Below, one piece after another: positions 52,621 through 64,000 of a stretch of DNA of 64,000 nt (position 1 is its first letter; each line of letters opens with the position of its first letter). The notes under the pieces were generated by a model. That model made no database searches, was not told where the DNA came from, and saw nothing but the letters and a program-made list of their open reading frames with translations. Both the position numbers and the translations under genes were made by a program. This DNA comes from Sorex araneus (lineage: Eukaryota; Chordata; Mammalia; Eulipotyphla; Soricidae), in contig NC_073313.1 of NCBI RefSeq assembly GCF_027595985.1, positions 110,974,552 to 111,038,551 on the forward strand, read 5' to 3'.

Positions 52621-53787
52621 GTATGTGTGGAAAACCAGAACAGACTTAAAAAGAAAAATTCATGATTAGAGTTCTACTCCATAACACTCGTGAAAACCCT
52701 GTACAATTGGGGCAGAAGTCGGGGATCAAAGCTTCAAAGAGAAAGGGTCTTACCCTTAACTTGAGCCCAAGTTAAGAAGAAAGGAATTTCACCCCAGATT
52801 CTTTCTGTATCCAGTATATAACTTCCTTGCACATATAATACCAGTAATATTTGCATACTGTTTGTCTGAGACAAATAAACTCTGTGGCCTATTTAGCTAT
52901 TTCCACCATATATTTCAATCTTGCAATCCATTCTTCATTAGCTTTCAGTTTTCCACCATCCTCCTTAAAAAAAAAGCTCAGAGTACATTATGTGGGAGAC
53001 TGGGGGAAAGGTGGGTTATTAAACAACTCAAGTTTCACCTGGCTTCAGCTTCAAAATTATGTCTGATGCAGGACTGCCTACAAAACAAACGAGGCTTACA
53101 CCAAGGAAAAGAGCAGGCTCCAGTGTTTTTCTCTTTGCAGATGGCACCAAGATAGCAGCCAGAGAGGTGAAAATTGACTAATGGCATTTAAAGACAAGAC
53201 TGGCAAGGCCAAGAGTTGATAACACTTTTGCAGGAAAAGTCAAGCTCAGAGAAGAGAAAAATAAACGTTTCCATTTGAAAGAACAGGCTTGGTGTTGGTC
53301 TGTTCTGGGCAGCCTTTAGAAAGCTAAGGCTTTCCAGGACCCTGCAGAGTGCCACACCGTCAAGGCAGTCTCTTTATTCAAGATTTTTAGAGTACCATTT
53401 TTAAGTCTTGTACCAGTCCTTTACTGACCCACTGAGTAGATACGGTACAATCCAAAGAGGCAAGCTGGGTACTGATGGATACTGTACGATCCATCAACAG
53501 GGCTCCAGGGAAAGAAATCATGCAAGAGCACAGCTGATGGTTTCTTCTAAATGATGGTGAGTGCATGCAATAGAGAGATGATGGTGGGTCTCCAGACTCA
53601 CTGTGTCTTTCTTTCCCTCACTAGTCTCACACCTCATGTTTTCTATTCTCCTCATTTTCTGTTCCTTTCTACCCAATGCACTGCAGCATGGATTTCACTT
53701 CTTGCATTACTCAAGTTGTACTAACTGCATTTATTTTAGGCATTTCACCCATACTGGGTGACAAACTACAGTACAGATCCATATACT

Positions 53788-53975
53788 TGGACCAAACAGA
53801 TAATACAGTAGGTAAGATGCTTGCCTTGCATGCAGTGGACCTGGGTTCGATCCCCAGTACCCCCAAGTAGTCCCCCTAAGAATGACCAGGAGTGATCCTT
53901 GAACAGAGCCAGGTGTAAGGTCTGTGCACCAGCAGGTGTGGCCCCCAAATCCAAACAAACAAAAAAAACCAAAAG
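53788..53975 (+). mobile_element. SOR-type SINE (body A)
   Basis: ACCAAACAGATAATACAGTA, CTTGCCTTGCATGCAGTGGA, CTGGGTTCGATCCCCAGTAC, CAGGTGTGGCCC. Confidence 0.85.
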
Positions 53976-54430
53976 CAACAACAACAAACCAGGGTCCTTT
54001 GCAAAGAGGGGACTGCAAGATTTCTGGGTTTATCTTTCTGTTATTACATCAAAATGAGGCCAGAACCACCCAGAAATGAATGTATGGAGTAGTGTCAACT
54101 GATAAAGCTGGACAAACTCTTTCTATTGAGTATGATCAATTAAATGCATTGGTATACTGGGAAGGGGGAATGACAGTTAAAATCAAAGGTGGACTAAAAT
54201 TTTAAATGGAGGCAAAGTCAGGTTAAAAAGTTTACATTCAATCCCAACAACACCCACCCAGAATTGGGAATATTACGTGGGACAACGTCCTAACTAGAAA
54301 CTTATCTTTTCAGATTGTTCTCTTAAATTTTTCTCCACTCTTCTCTCTTCATTCTTACTAAATTGTATATTTAAAATGTATGAACATAGAACTATTCCTA
54401 GTATTTAAAAAATTTATGTATTTAGGAAAG

Positions 54431-54826
54431 ATGAGGTCAGAGTGATAATACAGAAGGTGGGGCATATGCCTTGCATGCAGCCGACCCAGGTTTGATCTCA
54501 GGCATTCCACATGGTCCCCCAAGCACCTCCAGGAGCAATTCCTGAGTGCAGAGCCAGGAATAACCCCTGAGCATCAATAGGTGTGACCCAAAAAGCTAAA
54601 AAAGGAAATGCACAGTTCTTGAAAAAATTATCAGAGGCCAGAGTGATAGTCCAGTGCATAATGTGCTTGCTTTGCAAGTGGCTAACCCGGGTTCAATTCT
54701 CAATTCAATTCAATTCTCAATTCAATCATGCTATATGGTCTACTGAGCACTGGGAGTGATTTCTGAATGCCAGAGTCTAGAGTACTCCCTGAGCATCATG
54801 GGGTGTGGCCCCCCAAACAAACAAAA
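54431..54826 (+). mobile_element. Two head-to-tail SOR-type SINEs
   Basis: Copy 1 at 54431-54600 (AGGTCAGAGTGATAATACAG to GTGTGACCCAAAAAGC). Copy 2 at 54635-54826 (GGCCAGAGTGATAGTCCAGT to GGTGTGGCCCCCCAAAC). Copy 2 carries a short internal CAATTCTCAATT duplication near its B box. Confidence 0.88.
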
Positions 54827-54999
54827 TTTAACTACTTACTGACTTACCATTTTCTGAAATTTCAGGAGTTTAGCTTTATTGATCTATAACATGCACAGGT
54901 GTTATCACCTCCACGCTTTTTCAAAAGATCCCTCATGGCCAATGAAACAGTATAACAAGAGGCAGAGGTGGCTGGGTGTAGCCCAAAACTAAACAAACA

Positions 55000-55250
55000 A
55001 AATCTCTCTAATATATGGCATATTAAAAAAAACATAGTAAGGGAACAAATGAGCAAAGTCATCAAACTGGAGACATTGTCTATAAAACTGAGAATACACT
55101 GGAAGGGCTCTCCGGACACTCGTGGAGGGAGACAGACTCTGGTGATGGGCGTGGTGTTGGGATGATGTATGCATGAAACGTATAACTGACTGTATTATAA
55201 ATCCTGGTATTACATACCTCAATAAAATGGAAAAGATTTTAAATAAGAAA
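55000..55250 (+). mobile_element. Old L1 3' end
   Basis: GGACACTCGTGGAGGGAGAC, TTGGGATGATGTATGCATGA, AATCCTGGTATTACATACCT then AATAAAATGG. Same order as other L1 ends here. Confidence 0.6.
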
Positions 55251-56219
55251 AAAATAACTTAGGACAGAATCAGCCCCCCTCTGCTATATAAATACTGCAG
55301 AAAAGCCCATTATCTCTCAGTCTCCTGTGAGTTCAAGGTCTAGGGCAGAATTTATGGCCTTGGGGAAATTATACATTTCCGCAGTTTCAGAGAGAGCCCA
55401 GGAATTCACAGCAATGTTTGAAATGTAGGATGGGGACAGTTAAAATGGAGCTGCCTGCAGCTGCTGGCAAAGGGGAAATGATGCTTCCTTTTTCATTCCC
55501 TCCTGTCACGGATGAAACCCTGACTGCAAATTTGGTGTTTACAAATTCTCAGCTACATTCTGCCCCTGAAATTTCCACTCTTGGATGTCTTCTAAGGACA
55601 GAGTTGCTGAACAATACAAGGCAACCTCCCTGCACACCCTCCCCCCCACCTTCACCCTCACCTCCCTGAAAAGTTCACATTGTAAGGAGATCAAACCACA
55701 AAGGCTCAACAATGACAAAAGCTGCAGAGAAACTGCCAAAGGCATAGCCCTATTCACCAACAGACACTGGAAGCCAAAAGCTAAGGTTCCTAGCTTGGGG
55801 CAATCAAGAGCTAAAGTCCCAGCTGCTGGAGACAGGGGGGGCAGGGAAGAATGTGAACTCAGGACACACACTCCTTTTTCGAACTTCCTAAGCCTAGGGC
55901 TGTCACCTGTCACCCAGCTGTGGTGCTAAACTCCTCCTGCACCCTCCCCTCTACACACATATACACACATGGGACAAAAAGAACAGATGTTGAATTTGAG
56001 CTGTAAGCAGGACCAAAGCTAAAAAGAGGGGAGGAAAGGGGTGTTTGTAAGAATTGCTCTGATGACAACCCCACTAAGAAAATTATTGAAGCTCTATCAA
56101 GACAATAAGGCTATCTCTAACTTCTGTCGTAAGATATTTCTAGGAACTATGATTTCATAATTCAGTTTAGTATCAGAGAAAATATAATCAGGACAAAAAG
56201 TCTTAAAATACTGGTGGAA

Positions 56220-56397
56220 GGCCTGTGAGGTACACAGTGTATTATAAGGCGGTCAAGTGCTTGTTTAACACGCGCTAACTCCAACTCAGGTCCCTGAACC
56301 CTATATGATGCCCCATCCCTTCCAAGAGTAATCCCAGAGGAAGCACAGACTCAGGAGTAAATGCCGAACAATTCTGGGTGTGGTTCCAAAACAAACA
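56220..56397 (+). mobile_element. Diverged SOR-type SINE
   Basis: AACTCCAACTCAGGTCCCTG, CCAAGAGTAATCCCAGAGGA, TGGGTGTGGTTCCAAAAC. Lies about 230 bases from the exon A donor. Confidence 0.7.
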
Positions 56398-56609
56398 AAA
56401 AACCCGGCAGGTCCTATTCCTACACAGACATCACGGGTGTTCTTGAACTTGGGGGTGGGGAATGTCTTTGCCATTCCGATCTATTTTGTAAGTTTGATCC
56501 ATACTTACTTCGAGGTAAAAGAATCCTCCTCAATGGCTGCTCATCAGTCCTGCCAGTGGAGACTTTTATATACTCCACAGATCCACAGAAAAGGTTCAAG
56601 AAAAACTCA

Positions 56610-57254
<645 letters not shown>

Positions 57255-57459
57255 TCAGGCAGGGTTACATGGGGAGGTCTCCGCAAAGACCCCTATACAG
57301 TCCTTTGCAGACCTGACTAGCGAGTGAACCACATGACTTCAAAGGTTGCCTTGTGAAAATGTAAAAGATATTATACCTATACACTGGTCATCCGAGTCTA
57401 AGCGTTCTACATGAAACTTCTAAAAATATAATTTTACCCAGGCATTATTTTTGTGGGTA

Positions 57460-57540
57460 CTGCCAGGGATCAAACCCAGGACCTCACACAGGAGATGTGT
57501 GTTCTCTATCACTGAGCTCCACCCCTCAGCTCTCACCGTC
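57460..57540 (-). mobile_element. Old tRNA-derived SINE
   Basis: GCCAGGGATCAAACCCAGGA and TATCACTGAGCTCCACCCC on the plus strand, a reversed tRNA-like head. Confidence 0.6.
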
Positions 57541-57830
57541 TTATTTGGAACGAAATTTCCTCTGACATTCTAATCCAGTCCTTCTCTGTCACTAGATCTG
57601 TCGCTAGACAGGGAGTAAACTCGGGTGTTGGGAAAGTGAGCCACACACCAAATATTACAGCAAGTTCGTAGTGATGCCAGGGTAGAAGCTTCAATTGCTT
57701 TCATTGTCATTTCTGGATTTTTACTAACATAATGCACTGATTTCCGTGCCCTGATATTCAGATCCTCATCTACTTCCTAGTCTAAGTTCTGGAAAGAGAA
57801 TTTTGGTAGACTGGTTAATGTGATTCTCCC

Positions 57831-57940
57831 ATTTTTTTTGTTTTGGAGCCACATGTCTAGTGCTCAGGGAGGTGCTACTGGATTGAACTTGGGGTTCCAG
57901 TGTGCAAAGCAAATGCTCCAGCCCCTGGAGCTGTCTCCTA
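57831..57940 (-). mobile_element. SOR-type SINE fragment
   Basis: GGAGCCACATGTCTAGTGCT and GTGCAAAGCAAATGCTCCAG on the plus strand, the reverse of tail and head. Confidence 0.65.
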
Positions 57941-58554
57941 GTATTAACTTTCACATTCCAGACTCTCAGTCATCAAAGAAAAAGATCACAGTATGGGAAT
58001 GGACCACTTCTGTCACTACTGCCAGGAAGACTTCTGTCAGCAGACCCTGAGCATAGGAAAGCATGTTTTCCACCTTGTGGCCAGAACAACCGTTTTCCAG
58101 TAAATGGCCAAAATGACCAGTAGAAAGGGAAAGTGAGGCCTCCACGCTATATTCTCTAGGCCTTTCAGAAAACATGGAGTTGTTCCTTTGGCCACATATC
58201 TAGAGATCTACAAGAAAATCGATATTATAGACATAAGGGGATAAGGCACTGTTTAAAATGGAATGCCTCACAATTGAAGCCAGAGCAAAACTGGAAGAGC
58301 TTTACAGTTTTACAAAACAGGAAGAAGTTTAATATTATAGATATTGTGTACCTACAATATTATACAGCATGGTGTTGGCATGGTTGTAAACAAAGAAGTA
58401 AAGGCTAAGATTCTTGCCAAGATAATTAATGTTCGTATTAAGCAAATAAAGCAGTCTAAGAGTGGGATAGCTTACTAAAACAGGTGACAAAAAATGATCC
58501 AAAAAAAGGGAAGCTGAAGTCTACCCCAAAACACAAGAGCAGTAATTTGAAAGA

Positions 58555-58990
58555 GAATGTGCTATGTTCATCTCAGTGTTTATAATAGTCAAAATATGGA
58601 AACAACCCAAATGCCCAACTATGGATAAATAGATGAAGAATTGTGGTATATGTGCACAATGGAATACTATGCACCTCTAAGAAAGGTCAAAATCATGCAA
58701 TTTGCAACAATATGGATGGAACTAGAGGATATCATGCTGAGAAAGGAAGGAATATATGCAGAATGATCTCTCTCCTAGGTGGGTTACACAGGAAGGCAGA
58801 ACAAAGGACTGAAGGCAACACAAGGGGAGAATTGACTCACACTACTGAATTTTGGGTAGAAGTTTGAAAAAAAAATGGGGCGTTGGGACTGTGGGAGAGG
58901 AAGGTGGTGACGGTGTAATGATAGAATTATGTACACATGAAACTATTACTAATAGTATTGTAAAACACAGTACCTCAACCAATAAATAAG
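58555..58990 (+). mobile_element. Ancient L1 ORF2 end and 3' UTR
   Basis: ACAATGGAATACTATGCACC, CAATATGGATGGAACTAGAG and ATATCATGCTGAG are the L1 ORF2 terminus. The 3' UTR follows, ending CCAATAAATAAG. More diverged than the shrew L1s elsewhere. Confidence 0.85.
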
Positions 58991-59364
58991 AATATATAAA
59001 ATAAAATAAGATAATTAAAAGCAGAGGAGAAAATCCACAAAAAAGAAAACTAAGGAAAACCCTTCCAGGGTTCAGTTAAAACATCAGCCTGCTCTACCCA
59101 CAGAAACCCACTTTGTGAAAACCAACGGAAGGAGCCAGTGCTGCCGCTGGAACCCATTCCCCAGGAATGCAGAGCCTGGGAGAAGTGAAAAAAAATAGAA
59201 GTGAGCTCTGGACTATGAAGAAAAAAGCATTTTTCACCTCCAGGCCATGCCCAACTAACCTCATAATCTCCCACATCCTGTGAATGCTTATCCTGATATT
59301 TCTCAATCCAGGAAAGATAAGATAGGTAAAACCATGAGTTTGGGAACCCGAAAGAGTCTGCAGG

Positions 59365-59420
59365 ACTTCTCTACTGATTGCTAGCCCTGCAACCTTGCTC
59401 ATGTTACCTAATCGGCACAA
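59365..59420 (+). repeat. MIR-like fragment
   Basis: ACTGATTGCTAGCCCTGCAA and CCTTGCTCATGTTACCTAAT. Short. Confidence 0.45.
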
Positions 59421-60075
59421 GCATGTTTCGCTCCTGAGGTCACAAGTGACTTACAAAAATAACTGGCTTTTCTCATTTTTGAACTCCATAGGAATTATAA
59501 ATAGTCTCTTAACTACCTCCCAGTGAGATAAGTTGACCCTGTTAGTGAGTTTACTTATAGGATATCCGTTTAATCTTTCCACTGAATTTCATAAAGCTCA
59601 GGGCGGAACTGGGACAAATCACCAGGAGCAATGAACTTTTAACAGGCAAATGCAAAAGCACATCCATCCTACACACTCCAGTTAGCATTATTGTTCATTT
59701 ATCTATACCTATAAGAGATTCTCTGTCAGTGTCTTTGTATATCTTCAAAAGCATCTCAGACACTTTCTCATAGGTTCTTTCTCTGTTCCATCTGTACCAA
59801 CATTCCTCCGAATTCATACATATGTCACTGTAATTGCCGAATATTGAAGAGAGCATGCAAACTACTGTGGACAAAAGAATTTACATGGTCCTCATGATTA
59901 CAACCAGAGAGTTACTACCACACATGTCCTTTGTTTCCAAAAGCTCAGAGCACTCATCCAATAAAAAGCCTGGGAGTTATGTGTGTAGAAACTTATTTGG
60001 GTTAAGATATTTTAGCAAAATTCCCAACAGGGTTGAGAAACAGGCAGGGCTTAAATTTTTTTAAAAAATTATTTT

Positions 60076-60190
60076 TTGGCCAGAGAAATGTTCAGAGGAC
60101 TAAGCACATCGTTTGCATGCAGGAGGCATAGGTTCGATTCTTGGCATTTCATGGCACCTCCTGATCTCCTCCTAAGTACCATCATGTGCA
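60076..60190 (+). mobile_element. SOR-type SINE fragment
   Basis: GGCCAGAGAAATGTTCAGAG head and CATAGGTTCGATTCTTGGCA B box. Confidence 0.7.
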
Positions 60191-61354
60191 GACTTTTGCG
60201 CGCACCCCCCCCCGACCCACACACACACAGTCCTCACACAAATTTCATGTTCTCCAATTCAGCTCTCCAAATTTAAGGGAAAATGACCATACTGACTTAG
60301 AAGCCGAGAGACAGATGTTCTGTCTGAATTGGGCTTCCTCCTGCAACTATCTCAGCCCCCATCAGCAATCCATACCCTTCTTTCAAACAAACTCAGTCAC
60401 TGGCCCCCTCCCCACCCGGAGGCTGAAAAGCTCCTTCATAAACATGGGAAAGGACACAGTCTCCCAAAGACCTCAGCAGAAGGGATTCTACTTGGATCAG
60501 CCCGAAACAGCAGTGACTTGGGCTATGAATCTGGACTCTGCCTAGAAGTAACTGGAGATAAGGCAGCTGCCTCTCCATTCCCTCAGGCTGGAAAAGGAAG
60601 CAGATTTCGGTGCACAAGATATCATGGAAAACAAGCAGTTTCATTTCTGGCAGGTCTGCAAACACAACGCAAGTCTTGGGCAGTTGCAAAAGGAAAGAAA
60701 GTCCTGCAGCCAACAAACTCCATTTGGGATGCAGCAGCCACGCACCACCCCAGAGCAGGGCAATATTAACACGACTGTAGTGTGTCCCCCCACATCTCGA
60801 GCCAGCCAGAAGAGGGGGTCGGAGCCAGGTGGGGCCGGGGGAGGGAAGGTCATGTTAGAGAAGCAAAAGTCACCACGTGCAGTAATAGCAATAAGAAAAG
60901 GGGAAGCTGAGGGAGCAACGTGATCCCTGGTCTCTCACTGCCCACTGACACATTAACCTGAACAACAAGCCTCCAGCAGACAATAGAATCACATGATCCC
61001 AAGGAAGCCCTAGCCTGCCTCCCTGCCCTTCCCTCCCCTGCACCCCGGCTCCTTCCTCAGCAACCCATGTCCCCCTCGCACTCTGCAGAAACGGGGACAT
61101 GGCAGGCATGAAGGAAAGAGGCCAGTGACCTAAATCAGCGTCCCCCATGCACCCCCCACACCCGGGGAGAATCCAACACAGGCACAGTTCAGAAGGACAC
61201 AAAAGGGAAAGCGAAAGCCAGTCCCGACCCATCCCGTAGGCTGACACAGCACCTTTAACTCTGCCACCTCGATGATTAGGCACACTCCCACAAATTCCCA
61301 CCCACGCTCCACACTCCTGGCCCACACATGCAAGCTCACACACCCACACCCGTG

Positions 61355-61461
<107 letters not shown>

Positions 61462-62445
61462 GAGCAGGTGCCAACAACGGCCTGGAGCCTGATTTATTCT
61501 CCCACGGAAATTATGTCTTTTCCAGGTTCCGAGGCGGTGAATCTGTGAATCCTGGAGAGGGCTGCAAATTCTTGATTGCTTCTCTTGCACAACTAGCCCT
61601 GCTCTCAACTAGAGTTAGGTCACCCTCTGCTTCCACTAAACAAGGGTTTCAAGAAACCTCAGATCTGGGCATGATTTCAACAATTGAAAGGAGGTGGCTG
61701 CTTTCTAAACAGAAAAAGATTTAATTTTTTTTAAGCAGCTGATAAATGTAGAAACCAGGATACAGAAAAGGCTTAGAATTTGGAGAAACAAAGATTCAGA
61801 AAAATTAAAATTCTTCAGATGGCTGGGCCTCATTTCCCATCTGGAGTTCTGGGCACTCAGTATATTTATTTTTAAGCAGAGAGGAGGGCATAGGGAAGAT
61901 GAAGTAATAAAAAGATTGTTTATAACATTTTGTTCATTTTAACAGCAAACCTCTAGCATTTCACTGCACCTCGGAAGGCAAACAAGATTTTTTTTTTTCA
62001 AACAGCAATTTGTTCGAAGAACTTGCCTTGTATCCTGATCTGTAATTTGTGGATTAAAGCTAAGAATTTAGTCTTCTGTTTGGCATAGCAGCAGTTACTT
62101 GGAAAGGTACTCACAAACTATCTAGCTGGTTGGTTAAAGGAAACAAAGGAGGAAAAATGTGTCATTGCCTAAAAGCAGTACACTTCCGGAAAGCAGTTCA
62201 ACTACCTCCCAATGCCAGTAATTTGTCACTGGGTGCCACTCCCTCACCCAGGGCCCTGCAAAAATATTATTGCCAGAATTTGTCTGATGCAGATCCAACT
62301 TCACATAGAGCAAGCATCTTCTGATTAGCACCATTTTAGGTTTGAATTTTTGAAGAACATATCAAGCACTCCCTTCCTCTTCCACACACCCACCCCCCAA
62401 AAAAAAAAACCGGAGCAAACATGTGTATTAAAATAGTGTTCAAGG

Positions 62446-62590
62446 GTGTGGGAAGATGGCTGCAAGGGCTTCAGTGCCTGCTTTGCACGCTGTTAGCAAG
62501 GTTTAAGTCCAACACTGCAGGTCCTGAAATGGAGTAACAGCCCCACCTCCTCTGCCAGCACCGAGCAGGGTGTGGCCCCAAAACAAACAA
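62446..62590 (+). mobile_element. SOR-type SINE, diverged
   Basis: GTGTGGGAAGATGGCTGCAA, CCTGCTTTGCACGCTGTTAG and GGTGTGGCCCCAAAACAAAC. Confidence 0.7.
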
Positions 62591-63131
62591 AAAAACCCTG
62601 CTCAAGGCAAGGTAATCAAAACGGGCTCTCCTGCTCTTGGTAACAGAAAAGATCCACAAATAATATAAGACAACGGAGAAAATGCCAGAATCTTCCTGCA
62701 AAATACATGCAGTTAAATGTCTCTGGTTACTTAATCAGGTTGAGAATGGGGAAAAAAATCCCGCTCCTTAGGATCCTTATTTATTTAGGCAGATCAAAGG
62801 GCTTTTCGATGTAGCTTCAAACACTGTGGGAGTTGTTTCAAATCACAAACAATGCTAGTGAATGAGTTCTGAAAATAGCTTTCCTGGGAAGGCAGTCCAT
62901 GTGCTAAGTAGCGCTTGGATTCTGTTCTACATCCTAGCCAACACACTCCTCTCCCACCAGGCAACAGACATTATTAGCCCATCCACAAAGGAGAAGGAGC
63001 TGCCACAGACTTTGCCATACTAATAAGAAAAGCAAAATCAAATTTCACCATTTCTCGGACATTTTGCTGGGTGGGATACCTTCCCAGTAAACTAAGCAAT
63101 CCGACAGTCTGAACCCTCCCTGGTGTTTCAC

Positions 63132-63145
63132 GGGGGGGGGGGGGG
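63132..63145 (+). repeat. Poly-G run of 14
   Basis: Uninterrupted G tract followed by ATTGGG. Confidence 0.9.
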
Positions 63146-64000
63146 ATTGGGTTCTAGCTCTCATCTAATCTAGAAGAGCCGTGTCTCTTACCCCATTTTG
63201 CGAACCAAGCCACTTAACAAAATGTAGGCTTTTGCCCTTTGAAAGTTGCACAAAGGGGGTTGAGCTGTCTAGAAAACTACCCGAGTTAAGGAAAAAACCC
63301 TACACTGGTGAAGTTTGGAGTGTAACACAAACCCAATTGCCTCTAGCTACAAAACAGGGCCTGTGGGGGGAAAGGCAATATCAGGAAATTCCAGGTGCTT
63401 TCTCTTAGCTTCACCCTACTAATCCACCCACTGACTGCCCTTTCTTCAAAGTCACCCAGTCAACTTCAAGCCAACAGACTTTTCTCAAATGACTAAGAAG
63501 GGAAGACAGAGAGTCAGACATCAAAGAGATAATGGGCCCAACTAAGCTATCTATGGATATCTAGGTCCAGGAACTTCAAACCTCATGGTCACTCATAAAT
63601 ACCCAAGATAATAAGAAAATGCCATACACAGCATTATTTGTGCTTGGTTCAAAACTTTCCTTCACCACAACTACTGAAATAAATTTCTGATCACTGGCAC
63701 GGTCACAGCAGTAACCAGAGGAACTGCAATCAGAATCACGAAACTGTAAAATCTGGTGAGTATAGTCATGGGATGATAGGCTCCAAATAATTCAAGTAGT
63801 GTATTTAGGAAAAAAAAACTGCTTATAGAAAACACCCCACCTAAAGTCATGGTAAATGGTACAGAAGTTATAGGAATATTTCTTTCTCTGTGTATTTATT
63901 CTGCATTTTAGCACCTGATAAAAATTTCTATTATATAATATATGAATTTACCTTAAATGTTTCAAACATGTCAAACATCTAACAAACTCTACAGAAGAAA

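Noticed and set aside
55539..55913. 124-codon minus-strand frame as an extra AMOT exon
   Set aside because: The AMOT frame is complete without it: exon A joins exon B exactly at LQK|VETEIQ. No conserved residues recognised.
60329..60769. 146-codon plus-strand frame
   Set aside because: No recognisable domain, opposite strand to AMOT, repeat-poor intron. Length is within chance for GC-balanced sequence.

Overview
The window is mammalian X-linked-type genomic DNA, almost certainly from a shrew (Soricidae, probably Sorex). The evidence is a split, intron-rich gene with GT-AG introns, dense L1 remnants, MIR fragments, and dozens of copies of a tRNA-headed SINE of the SOR type typical of shrews. 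There is no bacterial or viral gene content.

One protein-coding gene is present, on the minus strand: AMOT (angiomotin). Ten coding exons lie between 57135 and 17175. They join in frame through canonical splice sites to give the complete 675-residue p80 isoform (ATG at 56792, stop at 17177-17175). They also encode the last 789 residues of the longer p130 isoform. The p130 amino-terminal exon, which carries the L/PPxY YAP-binding motifs and the actin-binding part, is not in the window and should lie beyond 64000. The 3' UTR probably runs from 17174 to about 13520, where two AATAAA signals lie 50 bases apart.

Layout: 1-13.5 kb is the downstream flank, built largely of L1 3' ends, SINEs and AT-rich sequence. 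13.5-17.2 kb is the 3' UTR. 17.2-57.1 kb is the coding part, with the p80 start exon at 56.6-57.1 kb, the coiled-coil exons from 51 kb down to 20.2 kb, and the Ala/Pro-rich exon at 18.0-18.7 kb. 57.1-64 kb is the 3' part of the intron leading to the p130 exon; it has few repeats from about 60.2 kb on and may hold the p80 promoter.

The most informative non-genic signal is retroelement biology. One tRNA-like head is joined to two unrelated SINE bodies. One of those bodies ends in the same sequence as an RTE-like LINE remnant at 9.3-9.6 kb, and the shared part still reads as the LINE ORF2 carboxyl end. Several young insertions have intact target-site duplications, including a 210-base L1 within about 75 bases of an AMOT splice donor. 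Nothing in the window supports a wholly new gene system.
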